Origin: Phorcus lineatus
Taxonomy: Eukaryota; Mollusca; Gastropoda; Trochida; Trochidae
Assembly: GCA_921293015.1 (NCBI GenBank)
Contig: OV121088.1
Location: forward strand, 24,093,645 to 24,157,644
Reading direction: 5' to 3'
DNA: 64,000 nt
Each line of letters opens with the position of its first letter. Position 1 is the stretch's first letter. This document shows, piece after piece, positions 1 to 11,517 of this stretch. Both the position numbers and the translations under genes were made by a program. Below the pieces are notes generated by a model. The model searched no databases, was not told where the DNA came from, and saw only the letters and a program-made list of their open reading frames with translations.

Positions 1-1004
1 TAACAACAGAAACATTAACAGTTTCTGGATAACAATTTCTCATTGCAACAATCCATATTTTTTAATATATTCTTAAAGTCCTTCATGAGGTGATAAAGGA
101 GCAAGAATATAATCTAGCTGATACATTATGAATTTCACAATTGCTATCTATCCAGAAAATGTACTGTTCATATGAGCTCTATAGAAAGACCAATGAGTTT
201 TCCATATTCAGGTAATGTATTTTCACACCTAAGAGTTTAATACCATCAATTGTTTGATTTTAAAACATCTTTGCTAAATAGAAAACAAACATTAATTCTT
301 GTATGGTTTCAAAACCAAACTAAGACCAAGAATTCTTTCTCAGACTTAAAAAGATCAACTGTAAAACATTCCCCCATAGTTCAGAATTTTGTCAGAAAGC
401 ACCATCAATATCTACTATATTCCTTATTATGTTAGACGTACACTTACATAATCAACTAACAGATATCAAACATCCCGAACAAAGATGTGAATAAACTAGA
501 ATCCAGCCCTGACCAAGTGAGATGAAATGGAAACTGATAATGTTGACAAGTACAGAGCGATGCAACCTAGAAAGTGGCAGCCTCGTTTGAAATGCTGACA
601 ACCATATCTGGGAAGTCCAGGAATCTAATAAATACTGGCTAAAATAAATAACTCACAAATTCTGTACAAACAGTAAAATCAGTGCAGACAAATAGCTTTG
701 ACATTTTGATGAATCGTTTCAGATTTAATATCAAATGCTATGCATGAAGAATGGATGTTTCAAGAAGAGGTTGATGTAGTTGCTTGGCACTGTAGTGAAC
801 AAAGTGCAAGAAAATATTTATTATTATGCTTAAAATATATTTCTACCTACGAGGGCAATCTTATATGGGTTCATATTTTTCTTACTAGCCCTATAGGGCA
901 AAATATCATCCCATTCTGACATCACGTAACAAACAATGCTTTGATGTCACAGTTCGACTATGACGTTGTGTTCCAAATGTTGACTGCCGGTAATCCGCCT
1001 TTCT
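1..1004. other. AT-rich gene-free stretch
   Basis: No exon with both splice sites and an open frame was seen. A slightly GC-richer patch at about 470-640 has no convincing splice sites. TGACATCACG (about 919) and TGACGTTGTG (about 960) resemble CRE half-palindromes and may belong to the neighbouring foldback repeat. Confidence 0.4.
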
Positions 1005-1250
1005 TTGAAATTGATCGATTTGAAAATTTTCTTTGATTTTGTGACTTTGGTAATAAACAGAATATGATATTCATGCCCATGACATACTACATTTACGACA
1101 CTAGTGTATAAATATCAGCATATCCCTTGTTCTCGTTTAGGAAATACTAATATTAAGCATAAACATAGTATGTCATGGACACTAATATCATATCCTCTAT
1201 TCATTTTCCACTTTTCACAAGATCAAGAAATCAAAGAAAAGGTGATTGAT
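1005..1250. repeat. Imperfect foldback (inverted repeat) element
   Basis: The left arm includes GAATATGATATTCATGCCC and CCATGACATACTA (about 1060-1090). The right arm carries the reverse complement, TAGTATGTCATGG and ATATCATATCC (about 1167-1197). Outside these, TTTTCTTTGATTT occurs on the left and its complement on the right. Total palindrome about 240 bp with a spacer near 1090-1165. It is probably a decayed non-autonomous foldback or MITE. No target duplication was identified. Confidence 0.45.
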
Positions 1251-1857
1251 AAGTTGAAAAAACAAAGATTATCCAAAGTTTGATATTATAACACATGACA
1301 ACAATTTTCAGCTTCAAAGCTGAAAATAGGTTATGAAATGTTTAGTTTTGAAACAAGAACCAATACGAAAATCAAGTTAAAAAAATTCAGGATTGTTTTT
1401 ATTTCCAAGCCGTTGATATAATTATCATCAATGTTCAACATAACTTGGAGCCTCATTTCTTTCTATGAAGTATTTACAATCATGAAATGAAAGTCTACAA
1501 CTTAAAAATTGATATACAATTTAATTATAAGGATATGAAGAATTGAGAAACACCAAGTCATTTTTGATTCAATAAAGAATGGAGAGGTTTTTTATATAAA
1601 AATTGGGAATACAATATATAGATTTATATTGACAAAGACAAAAAACACTTCTTCATAATACAGAGGTGCATGGAATAGTACTTATAAAACATCTAACAAT
1701 ATAGAAACATCTTGATAGATGAGAACATTTGAAAAGGTTCTGTTGTGAAAAATATTTCATGTGTGATGTGAATAAAACTAATTTACCATCCTTCTACCTT
1801 CCTCTTAGACAATTTACAAGGCTTCTAGGGTTCAAACGGGAATGCATATCACAAAAA
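1251..1857. other. Presumed 3' UTR/downstream region of the minus-strand host gene
   Basis: AT-rich DNA downstream (on the minus strand) of the stop codon at 1858-1860. It has no other coding signal. Apart from its position after the candidate terminal exon I see nothing specific in it. Confidence 0.25.
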
Positions 1858-1967
1858 TTAGTCCGCCTTTGAAGTCAAGAAGTTCGTAAAACATTTCCCC
1901 ATGATGTCAACATATGTCTTCTTCATTGGGTCATCAAACAATCTTCCATCCAACCAACACACCCTAG
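1858..1967 (-). CDS. Candidate terminal coding exon of minus-strand host gene
   Basis: On the minus strand a good acceptor (pyrimidine-rich ...GGTTTTCTGTCAG) precedes an exon with two leading bases and then 35 open codons to a TAA. The peptide starts RVCWLDGRLFDDPM and ends NFLTSKAD. The local base composition is richer in G and C than its surroundings and the codons are balanced, unlike the AT-rich random frames nearby. The leading two bases need an upstream exon leaving one base; I could not identify that exon, so linkage to the first exon at 19.1 kb is inferred only from strand and order. I do not recognise the protein family. It could instead be the end of a separate minus-strand gene. 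Confidence 0.42.
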
Positions 1968-4900
1968 CTGACAGAAAACCAGCCATCAGGAAGCGACCCA
2001 AGAGTAGGAAATGTGTCAATAAAAGAACTTGAGTTGAAAGATGTAGCTTAATTAAATCAAGCTTGTGAAGTATTCATTCAATACCTTTTTGATGGTATCA
2101 ATATTTATAGAACTATTTCTTCCAAGTACGAATGTACTTTAAAATTCATTAAACAAAACTAGTTTAAGAAACTAAGATTTTCCCATCTCTCTTAGCACTA
2201 AAATAGTCATAAGTACCATTCATTAACATTGGCTTACGATATTAAATCAACAGCAAAGTATTTGGAATAAATGTGTCATAAATTTGTCATATCAAAATTT
2301 AATTTTCACTTTCAGCAAAGAAAATGTCAAATAATTTGACTAGAAACATGTACCGAGAAAATGAACATTTATTTTCTTTGAAGTCTTAAAACCGTAAAAA
2401 TATAACAATATACTTGAAGAAAATTATTACAAAGACATATAACAACTTTGAACAAACATGAAGTCATTTGGGAAACGCAGGTCCGACACTTTGACAGGAT
2501 CATGCTTTGACAAGCATTTCACACAAAAACTATATATAAACTATTTTGAAGGGAATTGTGTTTTTTGTTGAGGCTCTGTTAGGTATCAATTTTTATCTTG
2601 TAAGGCATAAACAGAGAAAATTTATGTAGACTGAGGTGCAATATTTCATTTATAATTGTTATGAATAGCTTAATTGTTAATATGTTAAGCAGTCGTTTTC
2701 ATTGCTCAAATTTCGAACACTTCTTGATAATTTAAAACAAATTTCATTAACTATTATGGTTAAAATTTTGAAATAATTCCCAGTGGTGAAGTCATTTATA
2801 TATTCCAAATAATATAGATAAATGTCAAAAACTTTCTTGGCAGTAACTTAATTTAACAAAGAACAATAGATTTAATTTCATTGATATGGTAAACAAGTTA
2901 TAAAAATTTACAAAATTATATAAGTATTTCAAAATTGACTGTTAACTATTAGGTACTTAAAAGGCCACTTGTATGCAAGCCTGAAGTTCATTTATGTATC
3001 ACATTTGTAGCTGGTCATGCACTATAGTTCTTTTACATCCTTTTTCTTAAAGTCAAAGCAAATTATTAATAAATTGAAAGATTCTGTAATAATAATGTGT
3101 TAGCTACCAGTATCTTTCAACGATGATTCATTTTCGTTCACTTGGACGTATACAATGGTTTGAGGTACTTGATTCATAAATGTGTATACAGAACATAAAA
3201 GAAGGAAATCTTAAATCATTTTCTATAATATGTCTATTACATAATTCACATTCCCATGTGTATATGCCTTCATGAGAAGTGCAGAAAGTTTCTCATCTTG
3301 ACTTGATAAATTATCTCCGACCATGACTGTGAATACATATATACCTCTTTTATTCTTGTGTAAACGCTACAATAAAAATGTGAAGTTAACTGAACATAAC
3401 CATATTTTGAAACAGAGAAATAACTATAAAAATCCACTTTTAGATGGGCATAGATTTTCTCCAACTGAGTGTTAATTCTGCAGAGGAATCGTTTTCTCGA
3501 TGAAAAATTACTCTGTCAAACATTAGTCAAGTACTACTGGGTTTTACAAGAAGCATTGGTTTATTCCTTAAAGTAATTTCTTAGAACATTGATTATAACC
3601 ACCAAAGTAAATAAATGATAAGTAGCAATAAAAAAATACAGGTCAAAACATTGTTGATAATACTATAAATAATATATTATAACATCAGTTAGTTACTTGA
3701 CAATGCTATGATATAATATCATTTTGGTGGTAACATCAAAATTATATGACCTCACTGAGATTACTACTCAAAGGTCTTATTGCAGTTTCATGCTAAGATA
3801 TATTCATTTCACAGCTTTATACACCCAAATAGTAGACCAGCTTTATGTCAAAGTTTATCTCATCAATAAAATTCTTAAACATATATACAATAAGTCTTCT
3901 TATTACCCATATGGGTTATCATAAGCGGTGACATATTTTCAAAACAAGCACATGTGCATGCACTTATCACTTTTGCTTAGCAATGATTGTTTTACTGCGA
4001 GTTACCGTATTTTGTACACATCATAAAACCATTGTTCATGAAGTCACTGAAGCAGGCTGTCGCAAGGGAAAGAGGCTGTTTTCTGATTATTTCCATGCGT
4101 TTGAAATGGAATATAGTCCGTAATAAAGAATTCATTACCCTTGGAAGTGTGTCATATGACTTTTACGAAACTCGTGCAAATTTGTGTATAATCCTCGTTC
4201 TGGTAATACAAAAATTCAAAATTCAAAATTGTCAAACTCTGACATGAAGGATTGGTAATCTAATCTATGAATATCTCAAACAACAGGTCAGCCCTATACA
4301 ACACCAAATCATATAACTCGTTATCTTGGACAAATAGACCATCATGCTGCTGTAGAATCAAGGAACTGTGCATGTTGATTAAAGATCATACTGGTTTATA
4401 CAGCCCTTGATGATTTGTAGAGTACAAATACATTGCTTATAGGATTAACACATGCAGTGTTAAATGGTGATTTCATGTTGATTTGTTCCATGACGCTTTG
4501 ATTCTTCCACTCGTGTCAGCATGAGGTTATTTAGGTGTCTTCGATATCTAATAATCTAAGATAACGGTTCAGCCATTCTCAGAGATCAAAGGAAAAGCTA
4601 ACACCGTTCCATATGGCGCCACAATAAACAAAGGAAGAATAGTAACATAGGTGGGAACTTGGTGAACTATTGATAGTTTTAATGACAGTTGACATGAATA
4701 GTACCAGTGTTATTGAACAAGGAAAGTAGTCAATTCAAAATTTTGCATTAAAAATGAATTTTGCAAAAACCTGATTGGGTCGTTGGAAAATGTCTTTATT
4801 TGTATAAACATCCTTGGATTTCCATTTTTCATATTTTATATTCATTGTCAATTAGAACGTAGATATTTTTTATTTCATTTGGATATAGAGAGTAAGAAGA

Positions 4901-5000
4901 ATCTATTTCAACTACATTAACAGTAGTACTCTTATTCCTCGTACATCAAACCATTTAATTGTAAAAACATCATCTCATTTATGTATATATTTGCCTTCAT
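1968..5000. other. Intronic/intergenic AT-rich stretch
   Basis: No supported exon. Open frames at 3270-3464, 3724-3924 and 3987-4247 lack splice context and have AT-driven codon use. A minus-strand reading at about 3105-3172 (peptide PQTIVYVQVNENESS) is coding-like but has no good acceptor. Nothing else was recognised. Confidence 0.35.
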
Positions 5001-5009
5001 CGAATCATA

Positions 5010-5110
5010 CGTATCACTTGCTTGATAACGGTGTTAGTATCTACACCGAAACGTCGCAATTCATGCAATAAAGAAGTTGACTATCCATAAGAAATTATTC
5101 GTTCTTCTTC
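5010..5110 (+). repeat. Retroelement 3'-end-like repeat with hairpin (possible Penelope-type tail)
   Basis: Contains TTGATAACGGTGTTAGTATC, then CTACACCGAAACGTCGC, then CAATAAAGAAGTTG and CTATCCATAAGAA. GGTGT and ACACC pair into a short stem preceding GAAAC. A related but decayed copy lies at 14583-14670, and inverted copies of its AAAGAAGTTG end build the hairpin at 21919-22035. The layout (TGATNA, stem, GAAAC) is reminiscent of the hammerhead-ribozyme motifs reported in Penelope-like elements, but box 1 is degenerate. The family assignment is inference; the repetition is seen directly. Confidence 0.4.
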
Positions 5111-5384
5111 AGTAGTACTCTACTCATGAAAACTGAATACAGCAAGCCATAGAATATTTTTAATTAAATGCTAGAAAGAAATATTTTTATTACTCTGAAT
5201 GTATAGGAGTACCTATATGGGCAGCTGCGAACTGCTTCACATGACAAAATGAATCTGTTCATTCTGTGTTAAGCAGTCTGATTAAAATTGACCCTGATAG
5301 AGTGCGTTCGAACGCCGCTCTGGTCAATATTTAAAAACTTTTATTCCTCGGAACACGCTCGATTATAATATGACTCCTGTGTTA

Positions 5385-5530
5385 AGTTACCCTTTTGTAC
5401 AGTTAGGTAGACTGAGTGCAATGTGGATGAAGTGCCTTGCGAGGGACTCAACACAGTGCAAAGACCTAGCTGATTCCAAAATGTTGGTGTCTCCAACTGG
5501 CCTTTGGCATGCAAGGCTGGAATGCCAACA
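5385..5530. repeat. Dispersed repeat fragment (related to 49084-49135)
   Basis: GTAGACTGAGTGCAATGTGG, then ATGAAGTGCCTTGC and GGGACTCAACAC, closely resembles 49084-49135 (CTAGACTCAGTGCAATGTAG, then GTGAAGAGTCTTG and AAGACTAAACAC). Two independent copies in this window indicate an old dispersed repeat. The family is not identified. The 61-codon frame here is a by-product of the repeat. Confidence 0.4.
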
Positions 5531-7824
5531 ACTACACCATTGTGCTCATCTTTAATATTTCTTACTTAAGAGTGACGGTTTACAGTTATAGGTGATCCAC
5601 CACGCTGAAAGAGTGGTTCAAACCATATGTGGATTTCCTGTTTAAGCACACGTTTAATTATTGCAATATATGGTCAGAATGATGTTGCATGCTGTTTGCC
5701 TGAATTGGTACCATGTTTCACCTTACATATTCAATTTAACTTAATTATCATCATTACACAATACAGTATACAACGTTTTATTCTTTTGATTAAAGCTAGG
5801 TTGATAAACATGAAATGACCACAAATTAACTTAAAATTTCCATGTTAATTAACATGTGGAAGAGTATCTCTATATATCAAATTTGCTAAAGCAAACAGCA
5901 ATGTGGAAACAAGAAGTAACAGTAGATTTACGCACGTGCAAGATATCAAGTTATTGATTTTTTTGTTCATCAAAATCATTTTTATTTATTTGTTTATATA
6001 AAACATGATGTCGAATCACAACCATTAAAACATTTGATTGAAAACTTAAATTAACATTGACAAAATCGAAAGATTTTCAAAACTCGATCTTCAACATTGT
6101 TTAGTTTATGTGCATGTTTACAATCATGAAGTAAAGATCCTTTTGAAGTCAATTTTAGATGTGTATCCATGCAGAATATAACTTTTTGCTATCTAGAAAT
6201 AAAACTGCCTGGTTTGCAACTTTAAATATATTTTTAGAAACATGCATAGAAATAGGATTAAAAGAAATTAGTTGTCAAAAAAAATAGATTGGTCATCCTT
6301 TTCAATTCCAGTGATGCAACAAAATCACTGACAAGATGAAAACTATATAAGTTTGTTGCACTGCATGTCTTTCAGAAATGTCACATTTCAACCATATGAA
6401 TTTTTTCATTCAGCCATAGTTTTAACATCACCGAAAAACAATTTTCAACATGGATGCCATCTAACTAGAATATATCAAAAATAGAAGTACATATGTTGAA
6501 AGATATATATTTTTTTAAATGTATTATATTCAGAGGGTAAAAACATCTCATTAGTCAACGCGATCATCTGTAGTCATGGATTAAATAATCAAGAAGGTAT
6601 CAATAAAAAATCACTGGCGACCATTTTTGTGTGAACATCTTTTAATCATTTGAGGCAGGGAAATGGATTCGCACAGCTTAACTGATCATGGTATGTTTGT
6701 TTTAAAACTGCATTGGTTAAAAAAATTGTCTTGCAATTTCCAAAAAATTCTTTTAGGTTCAGTGGACTGCCCCTTTAAATTAACTCTCTCCTTATACTTA
6801 TCAATATAATATCTTATCAATTTATATGAAACCATTAGGAGAAGCTGAGTAACAATCTATAAATTTTTTTTTATAATCAACTTTTTATTCCAGAAACCCT
6901 GTTACAATTAGGACTGCTACCCAGGGTAGTAGAAGTCCAAATGACAATTAACATAATGGAGAGTTCAAGATTTCTGTAACAATCTATAATCATATCCTAT
7001 TTATTTATATTTTGAATCTTTGATTTCAGAGCCCTGAACCAATTGATTTAGTCAAATACTGGGAGGGAATGCGGACATTAGCTTTAATAATAAATCTTGC
7101 AACATCTTAAAATTTCAACTAAATCAAATGAAAAAATGAAATTGTTTTCATTGTAAATTAATGATAATTGAAAACAAAAGTATATCACCGTTAAGGAACA
7201 AAAGTATATATCATGTAGGCGATAGAAATTGTTGATCCTTTTTATCGAGGTAGTTTACGATCATTTCCAGTCAACTTTGTTCTTTAACAGTGTTGAGACG
7301 TTTCCCCGATAGTCAATTTCTCCATTATCAGGTTAATGCCAAGTTGTCTAGACAGGGGCAATGCATATTACCATTAGGAGCTTATTCATCAAATCAATGA
7401 CATATTACCTTGCTAATTCATTTAAATATACACTGGAATTGCATTAATAGTCATGTCACACTACCCTGAATCTTGCTTCTTACTTCAGTGCATCTGGAGG
7501 CACCAATTTACACACGTTATGTATCTGAATGTGAGGTCATGTCAATTAACAATTGACCTCTTAAAAAACAATCCATTACAAACAAATTCAAGGTTGAGAG
7601 ATTGTCATTACAAATGGAAATTTTATAATACATTATTCTCATCATAAAAAACATTATGTTGCAAAATCTCACCACCATTAAACATTCTAAGCAATCAACT
7701 TGTAGCAAATCAAAGGTTTTCTTTAAGAACTTCTTTCACAATATTGCAAAACTTTACAACCTATTGAACTAGGACATGAATATGATATCAAAGGCCTCCA
7801 ATAATTATCCCTGCAGGAACCTTC
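5531..7824. other. AT-rich gene-free stretch
   Basis: No supported gene. An acceptor-like TTTGATTTCAG at about 7030 is not followed by a convincing exon, and a GC-richer patch at 7280-7390 shows no splice pair. Homopolymer runs are frequent. Confidence 0.35.
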
Positions 7825-7917
7825 TTAAAACAGTTGTTCTGACAAGAAAACCCATTTTGGCACCGATGGTGGTAAATTGAATGATTTTTCTGCACCACTT
7901 GGTGAAAGCCAACGTCC
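7825..7917 (-). CDS. Candidate exon of minus-strand host gene (ends in a stop)
   Basis: On the minus strand the acceptor ...TTTGTACATCCTTAG is followed in phase 0 by 30 open codons and TAA. The peptide begins GRWLSPSGAEKSF and ends WVFLSEQLF. The upstream exon 8311-8361 also ends in phase 0, so the two join without a frame break. Together with the first exon at 19.1 kb this would give a 66-residue protein. Alternatively an internal donor (for example AGTG|GTGCAG) could splice on to the exon at 1967, whose phase would fit. No family recognised. Confidence 0.35.
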   Translation of the reverse strand, partial: GRWLSPSGAEKSFNLPPSVPKWVFLSEQLF

Positions 7918-8310
7918 CTAAGGATGTACAAATATGACTCCTCTCAGATTTCATTTCAAAGTAATTCCGGTAAATTAAATCTCTTAAGTTAAAAGGATTT
8001 CAACTTGACAACTTGCAAGAAAAAGTTTTTATCTTGAAATTGGAAAAAAAAACTTGTCTGCAAGTACTTTTTCTAGGAAGCTTAAATCGATAATTCCTTC
8101 TTTAGTGACAAGACGTGTCCCTATTCCATGTGCTTTTTTCATGGCTAGAATTGATTTCAAATAAGAAAAAACTTTGGTGGTATAATGTTCCTTTTTGATA
8201 AGTTTTAACAATTTACAAAATTATCTAAAGACATAATGCGAAAATATTGCAACCTGTTATATGAAAGAAGATGTACTTGTATATCAATCGATAACTCTTA
8301 ACCAAGTTAC

Positions 8311-8361
8311 CTCTTTAAATGACAGTGACATAGATGCCAGTTCCGCCTGGGGATCTAACGC
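8311..8361 (-). CDS. Internal coding exon of minus-strand host gene
   Basis: 51-nt exon bounded by an acceptor (GTCTAAATTTCAG) and a donor (GAG|GTAAC), phase 0 on both sides, reading ALDPQAELASMSLSFKE. It stands out as a GC-richer island in AT-rich DNA. The phase agrees with the first exon at 19092-19148, which also ends in phase 0 after GAG. Intron length would be about 10.7 kb, containing repeats and part of an antisense gene. The protein family is not recognised. Confidence 0.5.
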
Positions 8362-9357
8362 CTGAAATTTAGACATATCCTGTTTATTTTGTTACATATC
8401 AATTCAAATTCAATTAAGTGCTTCCTTATAGATTATATTAATTCAGTGGCCCTATGTTGATTATCATGGGTTATCTATGTTTGTGCAAAGCATTTTCAAT
8501 ATTGGTATTTACCAACCATGACAATTTTCTCACAATCAATTACAACTTTACAAAACATTTCAGTTTTTAAGTCATGTGGCTAGAAATTTCACAAAACTAA
8601 AATGGGTACAACAGGATAGAACTACTTTACAAAGTTAAGCGATTAAGGTCATTTAATGCTTTTTGTTCCCTAATTTTGGTACATTTACAATCCTGAAAAA
8701 AAAGTAAATCACAAAAAGCTTTGTGGAGAAAGGTACTTCACCAAAACCAATCTATAGGAATCATCGACTATAAACTATAAAGGTCCTCAATGTCTACCAT
8801 TTCAATAAATCTAAAAAAGCCAATCTCAGATTACACACAAAAATTGCTTACAACCACCTAGAAAAAGGTACCTATATGTCTTCAATGCAATCATGACTTT
8901 CTACTTTAAAGAATCTTTAGGTGTTCGAACGGCTAACCTCAAGATAGAATCAGCAAAGTTCAGTTTAATATAGATATATATGACAATCGGTAGACAGCTT
9001 TATACTTTCATTATCATTCATTACCAGGCTAATTACCTTATCCACAGCCGATAATGAGCACAGACCCCACTCAAGATGTGTACAATAAACCCTGTCTACA
9101 GTCATCAGGTCGAGAATGGTTAGCTAAATGAGCAAGACGGACCAAACAGGTGAAAATAATTGTTGTTTAAGCCACTCTATTGTTGGGCAAACCAAAGACT
9201 GTTGTCAGGGTTACATTCTACAAAACATTTTTTTGCCTGATTGCTGTATTTTCTTATCAACGTTATTAGAATCATCAGTATAATGTCTTCTAACAAAATG
9301 TGTTTTTATGATTTGTTATGTTGAGTTTTGGGGAGACACTGATCATTAAGATGGAAA
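8362..9357. other. Intronic stretch with a GC-richer island at 9020-9140
   Basis: The island contains GGCTAATTACC (homeodomain-type core TAATTA) and can be read as an exon on either strand, for example minus-strand VYCTHLEWGLCSLSAVDK ending at AAG|GTAATT. Neither reading is supported well enough to call. The same GCTAATTACC string recurs at about 46312, so a conserved noncoding element is also possible. Confidence 0.3.
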
Positions 9358-9440
9358 TGTTGATTTTGAGTGAGTGAGTGAGTTATTGTTTAACCCCGCC
9401 TGGGCAATATTTCAGCCATTAGCGGCGTTGTTGATTTTGA
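9358..9440. mobile_element. 59-bp tail-only SINE-like element, copy 1, with target duplication
   Basis: The insert 9370-9428 begins GTGAGTGAGTGAGTTATTG and ends CCATTAGCGGCGT. It is flanked by a perfect 12-bp direct repeat TGTTGATTTTGA (9358-9369 and 9429-9440). Near-complementary 7-8 bp blocks (CCCCGCCT against AGCGGCGT here, perfect ACGCCGCT/AGCGGCGT in other copies) lie within it and could form a hairpin. The left part matches the TCAC-repeat tail of the 315-bp tRNA SINE in this window. Confidence 0.75.
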
Positions 9441-10640
9441 AATATGATTTTACAAAATATATTGGTTAAAGGAAAATGTTATTTTGATTTTATGCTTTAA
9501 AAAAATACATGCAATAATTTTACAAACGACATACAATTTTAAAAACATACTTTGTCAACGATTTTCACAATCTTATCATTGATAGTTCCATAATTTAACA
9601 CTCCTACACTTTCAATCACACAACTTTCCTTACTTTCGATAATTTGACATATGACATGATATTGAAATATCTTTCCTTTTATTTTCTATATAAAGAAGTT
9701 TGTGACAATATTTTCACTAAAAACTTTCATAATTTTGATTTGGCTAACTAACAGTTTAGAAAAAAAAGGATATAGAATATGAAATTAAAAACACTCTACA
9801 GTCAAATTATCATCAAATTATAATGTTATATGTCTCCTAGCTGACCTATAACTCAGACAGACAACATTCAAATTTTCAAACAGGAAGTTCTAAAAATGCA
9901 ACTAGTAACTGTTATCAAAAACAAGTAAAAATATGTTTGACTTTTTGATATACGAAAACCATTTGGTCTTATAAAAGTAAGTTAATAAGAAAGGAGTCAT
10001 TTTTCAATTTAATAAAACGGGACATGATAACTATAGCATATAACTACAAAAGTACATGCAAAAATATCTTTTAAAAAAAATTCAAATTGGCTTTATGTTT
10101 TACAGTCTTTTGGCTTGTAAATTATGAATAAAACACTCACGACCATTTTGTATTTTCTAAAGTTTCCTAGTCCATTTGGTTCCAGCTTAGACCTTTTTAT
10201 CTAAAGAATATCACACTGTGTGTCTCAAAATAAAACTAAAACAGAGCTAAATGATTGAGTCTATGTAAAAAAAAGATATATCAAAGTGTAAGATAGATGT
10301 GTAGAAAACATTTGATTTATAAAACATACGGAGCAATTCCAAGATGATCAGATTGGTATGGTTGGCCTATCAATCAAAGAAGCTCTTATGTTTAGCATCT
10401 TAAGCTCTTCAGAGAAGAACAATGTTGTTGAACTGATGAATTGGTTCACAAAAATCATATTTAAGGCACAAGGGAGGTTAAAGTCCCTGAATTGAAAACA
10501 ATTTTGAAATGCAAAAAGGCTTACTGAAATTAGAAAAAAATATTTTAATGTTAACTGATTAAATTTTTTCACATACAAAAAAAGGTGTATCAAAACAAAA
10601 AGTATTTTCCCAAATTCATAATAGACAAAAATCATTCTTT
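9441..10640. other. AT-rich gene-free stretch
   Basis: Very AT-rich with A/T homopolymers. The open frame 10348-10635 on the minus strand has phenylalanine/isoleucine-rich AT-driven composition and no start or splice context. No feature called. Confidence 0.35.
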
Positions 10641-10642
10641 TA

Positions 10643-10710
10643 ATTTTGTGGCTCAGTTGGTAGTGTGTCTGCCCATCATCTAGAATATCAAGTTTGAGTC
10701 CTTGCCATTG
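10643..10710 (+). repeat. tRNA-like SINE head, degenerate
   Basis: TGGCTCAGTTGG fits the internal RNA polymerase III A box, and AGTTTGAGTCC, about 40 bp downstream, approximates the B box. No clear acceptor stem closes the structure, so this is a decayed tRNA-derived retroposon head rather than a tRNA gene. The downstream body was not matched to another copy. Confidence 0.35.
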
Positions 10711-11149
10711 TATGCCATAAGATGTTTACAATATAGGAATATCTGTTTCCCTGCTTGGTGACCAGCAAAACAGCTAGAACAATATTTTAATTGACATTGA
10801 ACAGTATAGGCGTTGAACACATAACACAAACATCTTATTTCCAAAATACATTGTACTACCAACAATAAGGTAACTAACAGCATCATTCAAGTGATGAGGT
10901 TGAATGATTTGCAGATAAATATTTTTTTTTAAAGATTCATTAATCATATGTGACTGAAATGATGAAAGAGGATCAATTATAGATGATTTTTAGAGGATTT
11001 ACAAGATTGTCCTATTTTTATGACGCGAGTGCTTGATTATAAGTATTTCCCGACCATGAGCAAAAATAATGATATTTAGGCATGTCATATAAGTAAGTAG
11101 TATGATATTCTTGTTAACACTAAAGACAATGAATGTCAAAATTAAAAAA

Positions 11150-11423
11150 TCAAAGAATATAACCAATATCAGCATCCAAGCACCCGAAGTCTGCACATTT
11201 GGAACACAAGCTCAATATTGTTCTTGAACTTGATGTCACAATGAAAAAGTGACATTTTGCTTTAGAGGGCATTGTATGAAAAATAAGAATCCCAATATGA
11301 TTGCCCTCATATGTAACAATATCTGATACACCACTGCAAAGAGGAATCATTGAAGCAATGGTGTTATGTAAAAGTGACTTTTCAATAATTCTGTATCCAA
11401 CTTGATACCAAAGCTGTCCTCGA
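11150..11423 (-). CDS. Candidate 3' exon, 90 open codons after an acceptor
   Basis: On the minus strand, TTTGGTTTTTGTGTTTTCAG is an excellent acceptor. After one leading base it is followed by 90 open codons (RGQLWYQVGYRIIEK at the start, FGCLDADIGYIL at the end) and TGA. A frame this long is expected several times by chance in DNA this AT-rich, so only the acceptor and mixed composition favour reality. It lies inside the large first intron of the minus-strand host gene and could be an alternative terminal exon. No domain recognised. Confidence 0.25.
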
Positions 11424-11517
11424 CTGAAAACACAAAAACCAAATATGATCATGGTTTGTGTTACTGTACCTACACCTTAAATCTCTCAGGTTACAGTTTA
11501 AGATTCTTGTATTTCAG

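Noticed and set aside
3105-3172. Minus-strand reading PQTIVYVQVNENESS followed by a stop
   Set aside because: Composition is coding-like but no usable acceptor precedes it, so it was not listed as an exon.
10643-10710. Possible functional tRNA gene
   Set aside because: A- and B-box-like strings are present but there is no acceptor stem pairing or clean anticodon arm; treated as a SINE head.
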